A program made the position numbers and the translations under genes. A stretch of 31,385 nucleotides of DNA from Rhizophagus sp. LPA8_4_AMF (lineage: Eukaryota; Glomeromycota; Glomeromycetes; Glomerales; Glomeraceae): positions 1 to 31,385 of the forward strand of contig JADRCO010000535.1 in assembly GCA_021464525.1 (NCBI GenBank). The letters are read 5' to 3'. Position 1 is the first letter of the stretch; each line of letters begins with the position of its first letter. Of the stretch, positions 20,597 through 30,010 are shown piece after piece. The notes below the pieces were generated by a model. That model was not told the origin of the DNA and ran no database searches. It saw nothing but the letters and a program-made list of their open reading frames with translations.

Positions 20597-22315
20597 ATGG
20601 TTTCAAACTTACCGAACGAAAGTTTACAACACATATTTAGTTATATTAAAGATACTAACACTTTATATTCAATCATACAAGTAAATCATACTTGGTGTGA
20701 AAATGGAATTAAATTTTTATGGAAAAACCCTTTTAAGAACTCTTATGAAAATCCTCATAGAAATAACTTACATTTAATAAATCGTACAAAATTATTACCT
20801 ATTTTAATACCTAACTTGAAGAGAGATAATATTAATAATATTATAGCTTCTGACACTTTATTTTATTATCATTGTTTTATTACTCATTTAGATTTCGATA
20901 ATTTGTTTAGAATTGTCTTAACATTTTTTGAAAGAAACAAACAAGATATAAAATGCGCAACGGAATTTATGGAAAAATTCCGTCCTGAAGTAACTGAAAA
21001 TTTATCATCCTCGTCTCTATTCGCGTGTTCTCAGACCGAAAGTTCGAAATTAAAACAAATCCTAACAGTAATTTCAATAATTTTAACAATTTTAGCAAAT
21101 GGAAGTGCTAACATTAAATGGCTTAAAATAGATTTAAAACATGATGATATTAAAAGATTATTACATAACAAAGAAAATAATGAGGACGACGATCCTGATG
21201 GAATATCGATAAGTTCCGACATTATTAGTGATACTGCTACCAAAATTGAAGAATATCTTATCGCTAGTCTAAAATTGGACAAGGCAAAAATTTTATTCAC
21301 GAATTTGGAATATTTAGAATGCGGTCAATTATCTTTCAAGCTTCCTACCTTGGAAATTTTATCAAATGTTTGCAAAAACTTGAAGGTTATTAAAATTGAT
21401 GAACGTTACTTTCAAATAATCCAAAGACCGTTGATATCATTAATAAAAAATCAGTATAATCTTGAAGAAATACGAATTTCTGGAATATTCAATAACCCAT
21501 TGAATCCAAATTATGAGGAAGTTATGTATGGGATAATCTCATCTTTGAAATCAGTTTCTCACTCCGTTAAAAAAATTGAAATATGTGGTTTAATTATAAT
21601 TAATGATGAAACATTTTCGTTTTTATGTAAATGTAAAAATCTAGAAATTTTAAAATTAGAAGATTCATATATTTCATCTAAAAATTTTGAATGGATTGCT
21701 TTAGCGGAATTACCGAAATTATGTTCTTTGGAGATTGTTAATGTAAGCAGTAATGAAGAAATTGTTAAGATAACAAATCCTATTCGGGTAATTGCTCAAA
21801 ATAAAATAATTTTAAAAAATTTAGTAGAACTTGTCATAGAAAATATTTTTATAGAAAATCATAATCTATTAGAAGTAATTGGTGAAAATTGCAGAAACTT
21901 GGTGAACTTTTTTACAATAATCACTGCGGATAATGACATATCATCCTTATTCAATATCCTTAAAAATAATCTAAAGCTTAAAGATCTTCGCTTAACACTT
22001 CCGACGTTATATTTTTCTAATGTTAATACCGGATTTATTATTGAATTGGCCAAGTTTTTACCTAGAACGGTTAATTCTATATATCTTTCAAACCTAATAA
22101 ATAGTGTCAATGAATATAAGGAATTTTTAGAGAATTGTAAAGTAGATGAATTGATATATTATATGATCAATTTCTCACCGATTAATGATATTAGTAATAT
22201 TGATGAGTGTGAGGAGTTCGTTAAAAGATGGACGGAAGAGAAAAGAAAGTTGATGTTGGATTTTTATAAACAGGAAGATGAATGTTGTAAGGTTTATGTT
22301 GTGTGGAATTATTAA
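20597..22315 (+). CDS. F-box / LRR-like protein, family B, copy 1 (572 aa)
   Basis: Intronless. The frame is open further upstream to 20492, but that stretch would add a poly-Phe segment encoded by a run of 23 T. The ATG at 20597 in ATTAAAATGG matches the paralogous start at 24934 (ATCAAAATGG, both proteins beginning MVS), so it is preferred. The F-box lies at residues 1-48 (LPNESLQHIFSYIKD, then VNHTWCENGIKFLWKNPF). The rest is leucine-rich repeat-like, for example LEYLECGQLSFKLPTLEIL, NLEILKLEDSYISSKNFEW and LPKLCSLEIVN. An acidic loop (NEDDDPDG) lies near residue 200. It is a likely SCF substrate receptor, cytosolic or nuclear, substrate unknown. It aligns along its full length with the gene at 24934. 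AATAAA at 22442-22447 is a candidate poly(A) signal. Confidence 0.86.
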   Translation: MVSNLPNESLQHIFSYIKDTNTLYSIIQVNHTWCENGIKFLWKNPFKNSYENPHRNNLHLINRTKLLPILIPNLKRDNINNIIASDTLFYYHCFITHLDFDNLFRIVLTFFERNKQDIKCATEFMEKFRPEVTENLSSSSLFACSQTESSKLKQILTVISIILTILANGSANIKWLKIDLKHDDIKRLLHNKENNEDDDPDGISISSDIISDTATKIEEYLIASLKLDKAKILFTNLEYLECGQLSFKLPTLEILSNVCKNLKVIKIDERYFQIIQRPLISLIKNQYNLEEIRISGIFNNPLNPNYEEVMYGIISSLKSVSHSVKKIEICGLIIINDETFSFLCKCKNLEILKLEDSYISSKNFEWIALAELPKLCSLEIVNVSSNEEIVKITNPIRVIAQNKIILKNLVELVIENIFIENHNLLEVIGENCRNLVNFFTIITADNDISSLFNILKNNLKLKDLRLTLPTLYFSNVNTGFIIELAKFLPRTVNSIYLSNLINSVNEYKEFLENCKVDELIYYMINFSPINDISNIDECEEFVKRWTEEKRKLMLDFYKQEDECCKVYVVWNY

Positions 22316-23097
22316 ACCTATGTAAACCTATGTTTATGGAGGGGAATGTTGGTTACGATATATAACATTAACTGAGAGTATTGGTTTTAATTAATTAAGG
22401 ATTAAAGAATTTTGCAGCAATTTATTTGTTCCTAAGATAATAATAAATAAATAGATTTAAATAATAATTAAGTAGATTGTAAATACGCTACAACTATGTC
22501 TTATTAGCTAATATAACGCAGTTTTAGAAAAAATAAAATAAAATATAGAGATAATTTTTTCGTCCACGTATATTTTGGATTTTACGTTTTATACTTTCAA
22601 AAAATAATTTTGATCATTTATATTATCGTTAGTCTAATCCTTATTTACAAAAGTTCTTTGTGTGAACGTATTCTTTTGAGATTCTACTCTTGGCTTCCTA
22701 AGGAGTAGTTTCTCATAGAAATTTGGTTTTCTTTTTCCTCTCTTCGCGATTGGTAGTATATCCTTTCTCTCTCTTAGTAAGTTTAGATGCAAATTTGTAT
22801 TGATTAGAGTCTAGAATTTTCTTTAAAATAGTAGAAAAACTAATTTTTCGTACGAAATAATTTAACTTTAAAAATAAAAAATGATCTTCAATCTTGAAAA
22901 TAACAAGTTTATGTGAGACTGGTCCAATAAAAAATGAAATAATTGTATTGTAATTAGTTATATTTAAAAATAAACTTAAATCATAACTAAATCGTAACTA
23001 AATCGTCAATGAGATAACTAATTCATAATTCCCTTATTTTTTTCAACCTTCTTTTTTCTCTCTCTCTTACTCTCATAATTCGATCATAAAAAAAAGG
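22316..23097. other. Spacer between F-box genes
   Basis: No gene. A pyrimidine-rich stretch (22730-22780, repeated TCTCTC) and a second one immediately upstream of 23098 (23050-23075) are typical of fungal promoter or transcription-start regions. No binding site can be named. Confidence 0.35.
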
Positions 23098-24525
23098 ATG
23101 TCGAGACTCAACCCGGATATTCTTATACTTATTTTCGATAAATTACAGTATGATAAAAAATCTTTATATTCTTGTATTCTGGTTAATAGAGAATGGTGTC
23201 GTATAGTAGTACCAATCCTATGGAAGATTACATGGTATAATGATAGAAAATCCGAAAGAAAACTTTTCAACACAATACTTTTTTGTTTGCCAATATCTTC
23301 AAAACAATTTTTAATTAATAATGGTGTGAAATTACAATTACCTTTAATGACAGGTCAACCTTTGTTTAAATATATTAGTTTTTGTACATTTCCAAATAAT
23401 AGTAATGTATATAAAATGATTGAAATGGTTCTGGTAGATGATTACTCATCATTAAAGCAAATGAAGAGAAACCTATTGAAACAAGAAATCTTTAAATTAT
23501 TTGTTAGTCAATGTAAAAATATTAAAAAATTAGATTGGGATAACACACAACCTTTATCTTTATTTTCCGGAGCATCAACGTGCTTCTCTTCACTCCGTGA
23601 TTTATATGTTGATGTTGATTTCGTAAAATCTGATGCTTTACGTGGGATGGCACAAATTTGTAAAGGCATAGAGAAATTAACCCTTCATAATTGTATTCAA
23701 GAAGTTCCCGGTTTGGTAATTTTAATCGATGTTCAAAGGAATCTAAAAAGTTTATCGATTCATTATAAAGAATTTAAAGGGATTTGCAAAGAGCTAAGTA
23801 AAGCAATGAGAAAAAAAGCAAAAACAATAACTGAGCTTTATTTAAGTCCAGTTAATTGTGTTTCGCCTTTAATCTTAACATCATTTATTAAATTAGAGAA
23901 AGGATTATTTTATAGTTATCCGAATAATGAATATGATAAAGAAATCGAAGAATTTCAACGGTATTTGAAAATTTCGGAATTTCCTGATCTTCAGTATCTT
24001 GAGATCGAACATTTATCATGCTTCAAAGAATTATCATTATTAATTGAAAAAAGTAAAGGAAACTTATTAGAAATTAATATTTATACAAAAAATGAAAATG
24101 CTGAGAACGCAGGGTCACTTATTAAAACAATTTCTAGAAAATGTCCAAAGATTAAAAAGTTAACAACATATCTTGATCTTGTAGGTTTAAAATATTTAAA
24201 AGAATTATTAATTAATTGTAATTATTTAGAATATTTAAGATTAGATTGTTTGCATCCAAAGGCTGAAGAGATGGGGGATGAAATATTAGATATTATAATC
24301 AAATATTCTCCGTTTACATTGGAGGAAATTCATCTTAGCGATACTTGGATGTTTTCGGTTGGTGGTTTTGAAAGATTTTTTGATAGTTGGAAAGGGCGAA
24401 ATCCGGTTGTATTTGAAATAATTTATCAAAATTATAATAATTATAGTTATATTACAACAAATCACAAAAATATTATTAGAAAATATTTTAGTGAAAGTGT
24501 GATAAAATTTTCCAATTGTTTGTAA
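23098..24525 (+). CDS. F-box / LRR-like protein, family A, copy 2 (475 aa)
   Basis: Intronless, starting at an ATG directly after a CT-rich tract and an A-rich leader (AAAAAAAAGGATG). The N-terminal F-box (MSRLNPDILILIFDKLQYD, KSLYSCILVNREWCRIVVPI, LWKITW) parallels that of the gene at 3853 word for word, so the two form family A, separated by 18 kb. The rest contains LRR-like strands (NIKKLDWDNTQ, GIEKLTLHN, NLKSLSIHY, DLQYLEIEHL, YLEYLRLD). It is probably a substrate-recognition subunit of an SCF ubiquitin ligase. No signal peptide or membrane segment is present. AATAAA at 24557-24562 may be the poly(A) signal. The minus-strand frame that overlaps its 3' end (24711-24286) is a shadow. F-box call secure; target unknown. 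Confidence 0.87.
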   Translation: MSRLNPDILILIFDKLQYDKKSLYSCILVNREWCRIVVPILWKITWYNDRKSERKLFNTILFCLPISSKQFLINNGVKLQLPLMTGQPLFKYISFCTFPNNSNVYKMIEMVLVDDYSSLKQMKRNLLKQEIFKLFVSQCKNIKKLDWDNTQPLSLFSGASTCFSSLRDLYVDVDFVKSDALRGMAQICKGIEKLTLHNCIQEVPGLVILIDVQRNLKSLSIHYKEFKGICKELSKAMRKKAKTITELYLSPVNCVSPLILTSFIKLEKGLFYSYPNNEYDKEIEEFQRYLKISEFPDLQYLEIEHLSCFKELSLLIEKSKGNLLEINIYTKNENAENAGSLIKTISRKCPKIKKLTTYLDLVGLKYLKELLINCNYLEYLRLDCLHPKAEEMGDEILDIIIKYSPFTLEEIHLSDTWMFSVGGFERFFDSWKGRNPVVFEIIYQNYNNYSYITTNHKNIIRKYFSESVIKFSNCL

Positions 24526-24933
24526 TTTAATTTTATTTTTGCGATGCTTGTGGTATAATAAACACAATTGAACTATTAAATCATTTTTTGAACTTACAAA
24601 ATTTTTACTATCAATTGTCGTGTTTAAGTATATGTCGTACGTAAATAAGTAATCGCTGCTATCCTTTCTGACGCATACAAATAACAAAGTAGCATGTGAA
24701 AAATTAGGCATTAGAATTTATGATTATTATTATTATAAGAGTAAGTAAATGACAAAATGAAAATTGGATCACAGTAACTAATAAAGATATTTAAAACGCG
24801 TTATTATTGTTTGTTGATATTGTTATTTTCACATGATTTTCATAATTTTATAAAATGGAGTTTGATCTTCAAATTCATCTCCTTACTCTCTCTCCTTACT
24901 TTTCTCCATAAAACCATAACTGATAATATCAAA
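24526..24933. promoter_or_regulatory. Spacer and likely promoter of the next F-box gene
   Basis: A short spacer of about 400 bases. The 70 bases before 24934 are pyrimidine-rich (CTCCTTACTCTCTCTCCTTA at about 24880), like the leader of the gene at 23098. This suggests a common type of core promoter. No TATA element at a defined distance is evident. Confidence 0.35.
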
Positions 24934-26628
24934 ATGGTTTCCAGGCTAGCGAACGAAACTTTACAACATATCTTTAGTTATATTGAAGATGCTAGCGTTT
25001 TGTATTCAATTATCCTAGTAAATCATAATTGGTGTGAGAATGGTATTAAATTTTTATGGAGTAATCCCTTCAGAGACGATATCGATATAATAAATCATAC
25101 AAAAATCTTACCTGTTTTAATACCTTTCCTAAAAAAAGACAAGTTATTAGAAATTAAAAATGGAAATAATACGATGATATATGATATTGGTTTGTTCGAT
25201 TATCCTCGTTTTATTACTCACTTAGACTATAGTAGCTGTTTTAGAATTGTCTTAAAATATTTTGAAAATAACAAAGAAGATTTTGAATGCTTTATGGATT
25301 TTCTTGAAAAAAGATATTTTGAAAGATCCGAATCAACTTTATTTCAGACTATGTCTGATGATTCAGAACTAAGGAAAATCTTAGTTACAACTTTAATTAT
25401 TTTAACTGTTATATCACATGGAACACCAAAGATTTTGTGGCTTAAAATAGACATCAAGTACAATGATATTAAAAGATTTCTAAATGTTACTGATGATGAT
25501 AGTGATGAGGATGAGGATACTGATGATGATGAGCGTATAGAAGTTTCAGAGATCAAAAGTCGCTATAGAATAATTATTAATATTGAAAGTTCTTTTTCTT
25601 GTTTCTTAAATACGGATGATATCAAGGCATTATTTGTAAATTTAAAATATTTAGAACTTGGAAAATTAACTATTAAACTTTCTATTTTAGAAGTTTTAGC
25701 AAACATTTGCAAACAACTAAAAACTATAAAAATAGAAGAACGTTATTTTCAATTGATTAGAGAACCACTTGTAGCATTAATAAAAAATCAGAATAATCTT
25801 GAAAATTTACGAATTTCGGGAATTGCTAACTCATTAAAATTAGAATATGAGGCGACAATATTTGAAATATTCTCATCTTTGGAATTAGTTGCTCGTTCTC
25901 TTAAAAAAATCAAAATACGTGGAATACTTGTTACAAACGATGAAACATTTAAATTCTTTGATAAATGTAGAAATTTGGAAAATTTATCTTTGGATACTAC
26001 ATATGTTACCTCCAAGAATTTTGAAAAGATTTCTTTAGCAGAATTACCAAAGTTATGTACTTTAAAATTATTTGATGTTTGTAGCAATGAAGAATATGCC
26101 AGAATATCAAATCCAATTCAAGCGATTTTTCAAAATAAAAAGATATCGCTAGATTTGCGTGAACTCAGTCTACTAAATGAATCTATAGAAAATCATCATC
26201 TTTTAGGATCAATTGGTGAAAATTTTAGAAATCTTGGCTTTTTTTCTACGCAAATCACTGCAAATAGTGATATTCCATATATATTCACTATCCTTAATAA
26301 TTCTCCAAAGCTTGAAGAGCTTCGATTGGTAATTCCGTTGCCATATACTTCTATTGTTAATACTGGATTTATCACTGATTTGGTAAAGGTTTTACCAGAT
26401 CGAATAAATGCTATTAATTTTTTTAATTTAATTTGTTGCTTAGACGAATATAGATACTTTTTAGAGAATTGTACGGTAAATCTAAAATATTTTCATGTTG
26501 ATTTTTCGGTTGATATTAATAATTATAATGAATTTGTGGAATTTGCTAAAATATGGTCAAAGAAAAAAGGAAAGGAGATAAAGAATTGTCTGGAAAGTAG
26601 AAGAAAACTTTATATCGCATGGAAATGA
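24934..26628 (+). CDS. F-box / LRR-like protein, family B, copy 2 (564 aa)
   Basis: Intronless. The frame is open upstream to 24811, but the ATG at 24934 gives MVSRLANETLQHIFSYIED, aligned with the paralogue at 20597, and is preferred. The F-box lies at residues 1-48 (VNHNWCENGIKFLWSNPF). LRR-like strands follow (NLKYLELGKLTIKLSILEVL, NLENLRISGI, NLENLSLDTTYVTSKNFE). An acidic run (DDDSDEDEDTDDDE) encoded by GATGAT-type repeats near 25490-25535 is longer than the acidic loop in copy 1, so repeat-slippage growth of a surface loop is likely. Copy 1 and copy 2 flank the family A gene at 23098, all in the same direction. It probably acts in SCF ubiquitin ligases. AATAAA at 26726-26731 is a candidate poly(A) signal. 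Confidence 0.87.
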   Translation: MVSRLANETLQHIFSYIEDASVLYSIILVNHNWCENGIKFLWSNPFRDDIDIINHTKILPVLIPFLKKDKLLEIKNGNNTMIYDIGLFDYPRFITHLDYSSCFRIVLKYFENNKEDFECFMDFLEKRYFERSESTLFQTMSDDSELRKILVTTLIILTVISHGTPKILWLKIDIKYNDIKRFLNVTDDDSDEDEDTDDDERIEVSEIKSRYRIIINIESSFSCFLNTDDIKALFVNLKYLELGKLTIKLSILEVLANICKQLKTIKIEERYFQLIREPLVALIKNQNNLENLRISGIANSLKLEYEATIFEIFSSLELVARSLKKIKIRGILVTNDETFKFFDKCRNLENLSLDTTYVTSKNFEKISLAELPKLCTLKLFDVCSNEEYARISNPIQAIFQNKKISLDLRELSLLNESIENHHLLGSIGENFRNLGFFSTQITANSDIPYIFTILNNSPKLEELRLVIPLPYTSIVNTGFITDLVKVLPDRINAINFFNLICCLDEYRYFLENCTVNLKYFHVDFSVDINNYNEFVEFAKIWSKKKGKEIKNCLESRRKLYIAWK

Positions 26629-27330
26629 ATTATCAATACAAAGTGAACTATGATAAAGGACTGATATCATAGATGCTATAAAAACCTATTATAGCTGTTA
26701 CTGTATTAACAAATTTCAAATACGAAATAAATAATTTTTTTGTATACATTTATTCAAGAATTGTATTTAGTGTATTTATACATTGTACAAAATAGAAATC
26801 ATTGTGTATAAAATGATCGCGAGGCTCTGGGAGTCCAAATTATACTTCAATTACCATTGACTACTATCGCGTACCTCCCACTTGAAATTAAATATTTTTA
26901 CTTAATACGACGAAATGCGGTAGAGTGAAAGACATGTATAGGCAGTATATCGACTTTACTAAACCACCCCAACCTACATCACGTGATTTATCAAAAATTT
27001 TTTATTGGCTAATTTTTTGATCAATAAAACATTAAAATTTAAGGTTGATTTTAAATTTATCAATAGGAATAATTTAAACATGAAAACAACTAAGTATAAA
27101 CTTGTAAAGTTTTATTAATAAAAAGTTCCTTTTAAATTACAAGAAAATTAACATATACTGCAATTAATCCATACCATTTCCACCACTATTTAATTCAGAA
27201 ACTTTATAATAGTACGCATTATTAATTGATAATTTAACTGTATTATAAAAGGTTATATATTTTGTGCATTACTATAGGCAAAAATTAATAAAGTTTTGCA
27301 AATGAACAAAAGGGGGTGAAATGAATAACA
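26629..27330. other. Intergenic region, no gene seen
   Basis: AT-rich DNA with no open frame of note. The segment 26820-26960 is slightly richer in GC but shows no recognisable motif. Confidence 0.4.
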
Positions 27331-27515
27331 AGTAGGGATGAAATCAAGTTCAAAATAAGTCAACTCAAGTTGATTCTGGAACTGATTTTAAATTTAAAAG
27401 ATTCTAGGTCTCTTGAACTTAAAACTACTTTTAATCATAAAAACCATTCTAGACTTCAATCCAACTTTGAACTAACTAACTTCAAGAACTGACTCAAATT
27501 GAGTCATCTGATGAT
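27331..27515. repeat. Imperfect foldback with CAAGTT/AACTTG words
   Basis: The left part (AAGTCAACTCAAGTTGATTC near 27356) and the right part (GACTCAAATTGAGTCATCTG near 27491) are roughly reverse-complementary. Words such as TTGAACTTAAAACT and TCAAGAACTGACTC recur in both orientations. It has the style of a degenerate MITE-like element. The ends are not defined. Confidence 0.3.
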
Positions 27516-27659
27516 TATATACTAACTATTATTTGAAGGCCAATCAAAATTTTTCTAATTAATCATCATCATATATTCTACTTATGTTTTAAATTTGATG
27601 CACGTAGTTTATACTTTTAGTTGATGTAGAATTAAATTAGAACTGACAATCTGATTTCC

Positions 27660-27800
27660 ATCTCTAATAACAAGAACAAAAAGAAGTAAAGTAGGTAGTA
27701 AAAAACAAAAAAGAAACAAAGTGAAAGATGGGAAACAAAGTGAAAAACAAGAAACAAAATGAAACAAAATGAAAATAAGGATAAAGTGGAAAATGTGAAT
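27660..27800. repeat. Polypurine tract with GAAACAAARTG repeats
   Basis: About 130 bases almost free of C and poor in T on the plus strand. GAAACAAAGTG or GAAACAAAATG occurs four times between about 27712 and 27770. The Phe/Leu/Ser-rich minus-strand frame through it is a compositional artefact. Confidence 0.5.
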
Positions 27801-28262
27801 AAAATTAACCTAGTACATAATAAAAATATTACTTCCAATAAGGGTAATCTTTAAAAAAATAAATAATAATAATTTTCAAAATATAATTAATTCTAAAAAT
27901 TCTTTTTTATTTAATTTAAATAGTAAAACATAATTTTTATAGTAATTCAATTAATATTAATACTAAAAATGCAATTTAATTACTAATTAGTTAAAATAAA
28001 TTTAATAAATTCAAGTTTATTAAATTTTAATTACTGGTTATTATATAGTTAATTCTTTTTTTCAATTTTTATTTTAATAAATATATAATATTATATAACA
28101 AAATTTCAATTATATCAAAATAATCTTTTATCTATTAACTACTTATCTGATCTGCAAATGTAAATATTAAACAATAATTCTATTTAATTAGAATTAATTT
28201 TTTAATTTAAATAATATTTTAGTTGTAATACAATTCATTTATTTTTTTTTAATTTTTATTAT
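27801..28262. other. Extremely AT-rich intergenic DNA
   Basis: Almost entirely A and T, with no supported feature. The last eight bases (28255-28262, TTTATTAT) form the left target duplication of the following element. Confidence 0.45.
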
Positions 28263-28649
28263 TATAGTTGTGGCTGAAATTAATTTCGGAATAAGGAATT
28301 ACGTAATTACGTAATTCTGTAATTATTTCGGAAATAGCCAAAAGATTTTGTAAATACGAAATTAATTTCGGATTACATAATTACCGTAAATATTATTGGT
28401 AATTACTGAAATCATATCTTTTATTTATGATATCATACGAAACTAGAGTATTTTAACAGGATAGTGTATGTGAAACTGCCAAAACTAGTTTTGCAAAATC
28501 ACCGAAATGTGAAATTGTTTTAGCATTTCGGCGTAGTATGTCATATGACATACATATATTTTAATTTAATTCAACAATTATTGATTATCAAGATCAATCT
28601 ATTTATACGGTTTTCTAAACCGTAATTTTTTTTTTTGGTTTTTTTTTAG

Positions 28650-29320
28650 GTTGCCAGACTCCCAGACTTGAATGTAAGTTGGAAAGGGTGGGAAATTTTT
28701 TTTTAATATTAAAGAAACGTTACTAACATTTCTTTTTTTATTTATTTTAGATTGCCAGACTTCTTAGATGAACCGAACTTGGGAATGTAAGTTGGAAAGG
28801 ATGGGAGAATTTTTTTTTAATATTAAAGAAACGTTACTAACATTTCTTTATTTTTTAGATTGCTGGACTCCTTAGACCGTTGGACGAACCGGACTTGGGA
28901 ATGTAAGTTGAAAAGGGTGGGAAATTTTTTTTTAATATTAAAAAAACGTTACTAATGTTTCTTTCTTTATTTTTGTAAGTTGCCAGATGAAAACTACGAC
29001 CTGGACTTTGGAATTAAGGTAAAAATTGGACCGGGAGTTTAAGAAACGTTACTAAACGTTTCTATCTTCTTTTTTTAGGTTGTCAGACAAAAACTATAAC
29101 CTGGTTGGAATTATGTAAGTGGAGGGGGATGATAATAGTTTTATTATTTTTAAGAGAAATGTTTCTAACGCTACTCTTTTTCTTTTTTTGTAGGGCTACC
29201 AGACGAATAATACTCGGCTTTGGAATTAAGGTAAAAAGGGGGATGAGAGTTATTATATTCATTAAGAAATATTACTAAATGTTTCTTCTTTTTTTAGATT
29301 GGCGGACTTTTGAATGAACT
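28650..29320 (+). repeat. Tandem array of seven mini-exon-like and six intron-like segments
   Basis: Exon-like segments lie at 28650-28673, 28751-28786, 28859-28902, 28980-29018, 29079-29114, 29194-29230 and from 29298. Intron-like segments between them measure 77, 72, 77, 60, 79 and 67 bp. The first three and the fifth begin GTAAGT, the fourth and sixth GTAAAA. Each has a branch-site-like word (TACTAAC twice, then TACTAAT, TACTAAA, TTCTAAC, TACTAAA), then a T-rich tract and AG. The exon-like segments begin TTGCCAGAC or a variant. Segments 2, 4 and 5 are open in the frame that reads Leu-Pro/Ser-Asp. Segments 1, 6 and 7 contain stops in that frame, and segment 3 has a length that breaks it. 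The unit repeats every 99-121 bases. Whether it is transcribed and spliced is unknown. Confidence 0.7.
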
Positions 29321-29438
29321 TGGTTTATGACAGATGCCATAATTAAAATTTTAAAACTTAGAATATTTAATATTATAAATATGTAATTTGATAATAAATA
29401 AAATTTGTATTTTAAGTTTACAATTGTAATTCATTAAA

Positions 29439-29514
29439 GAACTCGTAATTAATTTAGGAACCCGTAATTAATTTAGGAACTCAAAATTAATTTAGGAACC
29501 TATAATTAATTACG
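29439..29514. repeat. Four tandem 19-bp repeats near the right end of the element
   Basis: The unit GAACYCGTAATTAATTTAG occurs at 29439-29457, 29458-29476 and, with changes, at 29477-29495 and 29496-29514. Subterminal tandem repeats are common binding sites for transposases in hAT-like elements, so such a role is possible here. Confidence 0.65.
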
Positions 29515-29595
29515 GATTTAGTAATTATTATTACGTAACAGAATTTTGAAATACGAAATTTACAAAACAATTTTGGCTACAACTATATTTATTAT

Positions 29596-30010
29596 TAGTC
29601 CAGAGCTGAAAGCGAAGGACTATATATGTTTATGTGATAGTCACACAAAAAGTATCTGTCTGTCTGCCCGCTTGAAAATTGAGTCGCTTAAAATTAATAT
29701 AATTGGTTCCTTTCGTTTAGACTACTCACATAAATAAACAATTTTTTAACAATTGTGTGACTGCAATGTGTGGTGCATACGTAATCGTAAACGTGTCAAA
29801 ATAATAACACCCTGATTTTATTTTTATTTTTTTTTTATAATTCCTTTTATACCCAAGAGTCCCAAGATCTAACTAAAAAGAAAAGTCATATTGAAAGATA
29901 TAAGGTTCTAGGGGGCTTGTAGACATAGCAATGTTTTTATGATATTATTAATTTCTAAAGATTTTATTTTTCTATTTAATAATTTTAACAGCTGACATAG
30001 ATAAAATATA
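29596..30010. other. Intergenic region right of the element
   Basis: Contains a less AT-rich part (29600-29800, with GTCTGTCTGCCCG near 29658) but no recognised gene. The open frame 29546-29737 starts inside the transposon end and has no motif. Confidence 0.35.

Larger units (their letters stand above)
28263..29587. mobile_element. Non-autonomous DNA transposon-like element (hAT-like) carrying an intron-exon array
   Basis: The left end starts TATAGTTGTGGCTGAAATT and the reverse complement of the right end reads TATAGTTGTAGCCAAAATT, matching at 16 of 19 positions. Both ends are flanked by a perfect 8-bp direct repeat, TTTATTAT (28255-28262 and 29588-29595). Eight-base target duplications with T at position 2 and A at position 7 are typical of the hAT superfamily; assignment to hAT is inference, since no transposase is present and the TSD is AT-only in AT-rich DNA. 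A second copy of the subterminal words (AATAGCCAAAAGATTTTGTAA) lies inside the left end near 28335. The interior holds the repeat array at 28650-29320 and a 4 x 19-bp tandem repeat at 29439-29514. Confidence 0.62.

Noticed and set aside
20434..20634. Minus-strand frame with a poly-Lys tract
   Set aside because: The tract is the complement of a run of 23 T and the rest overlaps the start of an F-box gene.
24286..24711. 141-codon minus-strand open frame
   Set aside because: It overlaps the 3' end of a well-supported F-box gene in antisense and its residues are those expected from reversed AT-rich sequence.
27632..27838. Hydrophobic minus-strand frame resembling a membrane protein
   Set aside because: It is the complement of a repetitive polypurine tract; the hydrophobic look comes from TTT and CTT codons.
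29546..29737. 63-codon plus-strand frame across the right end of the element
   Set aside because: It begins inside the terminal inverted repeat, crosses the target duplication and has no motif.
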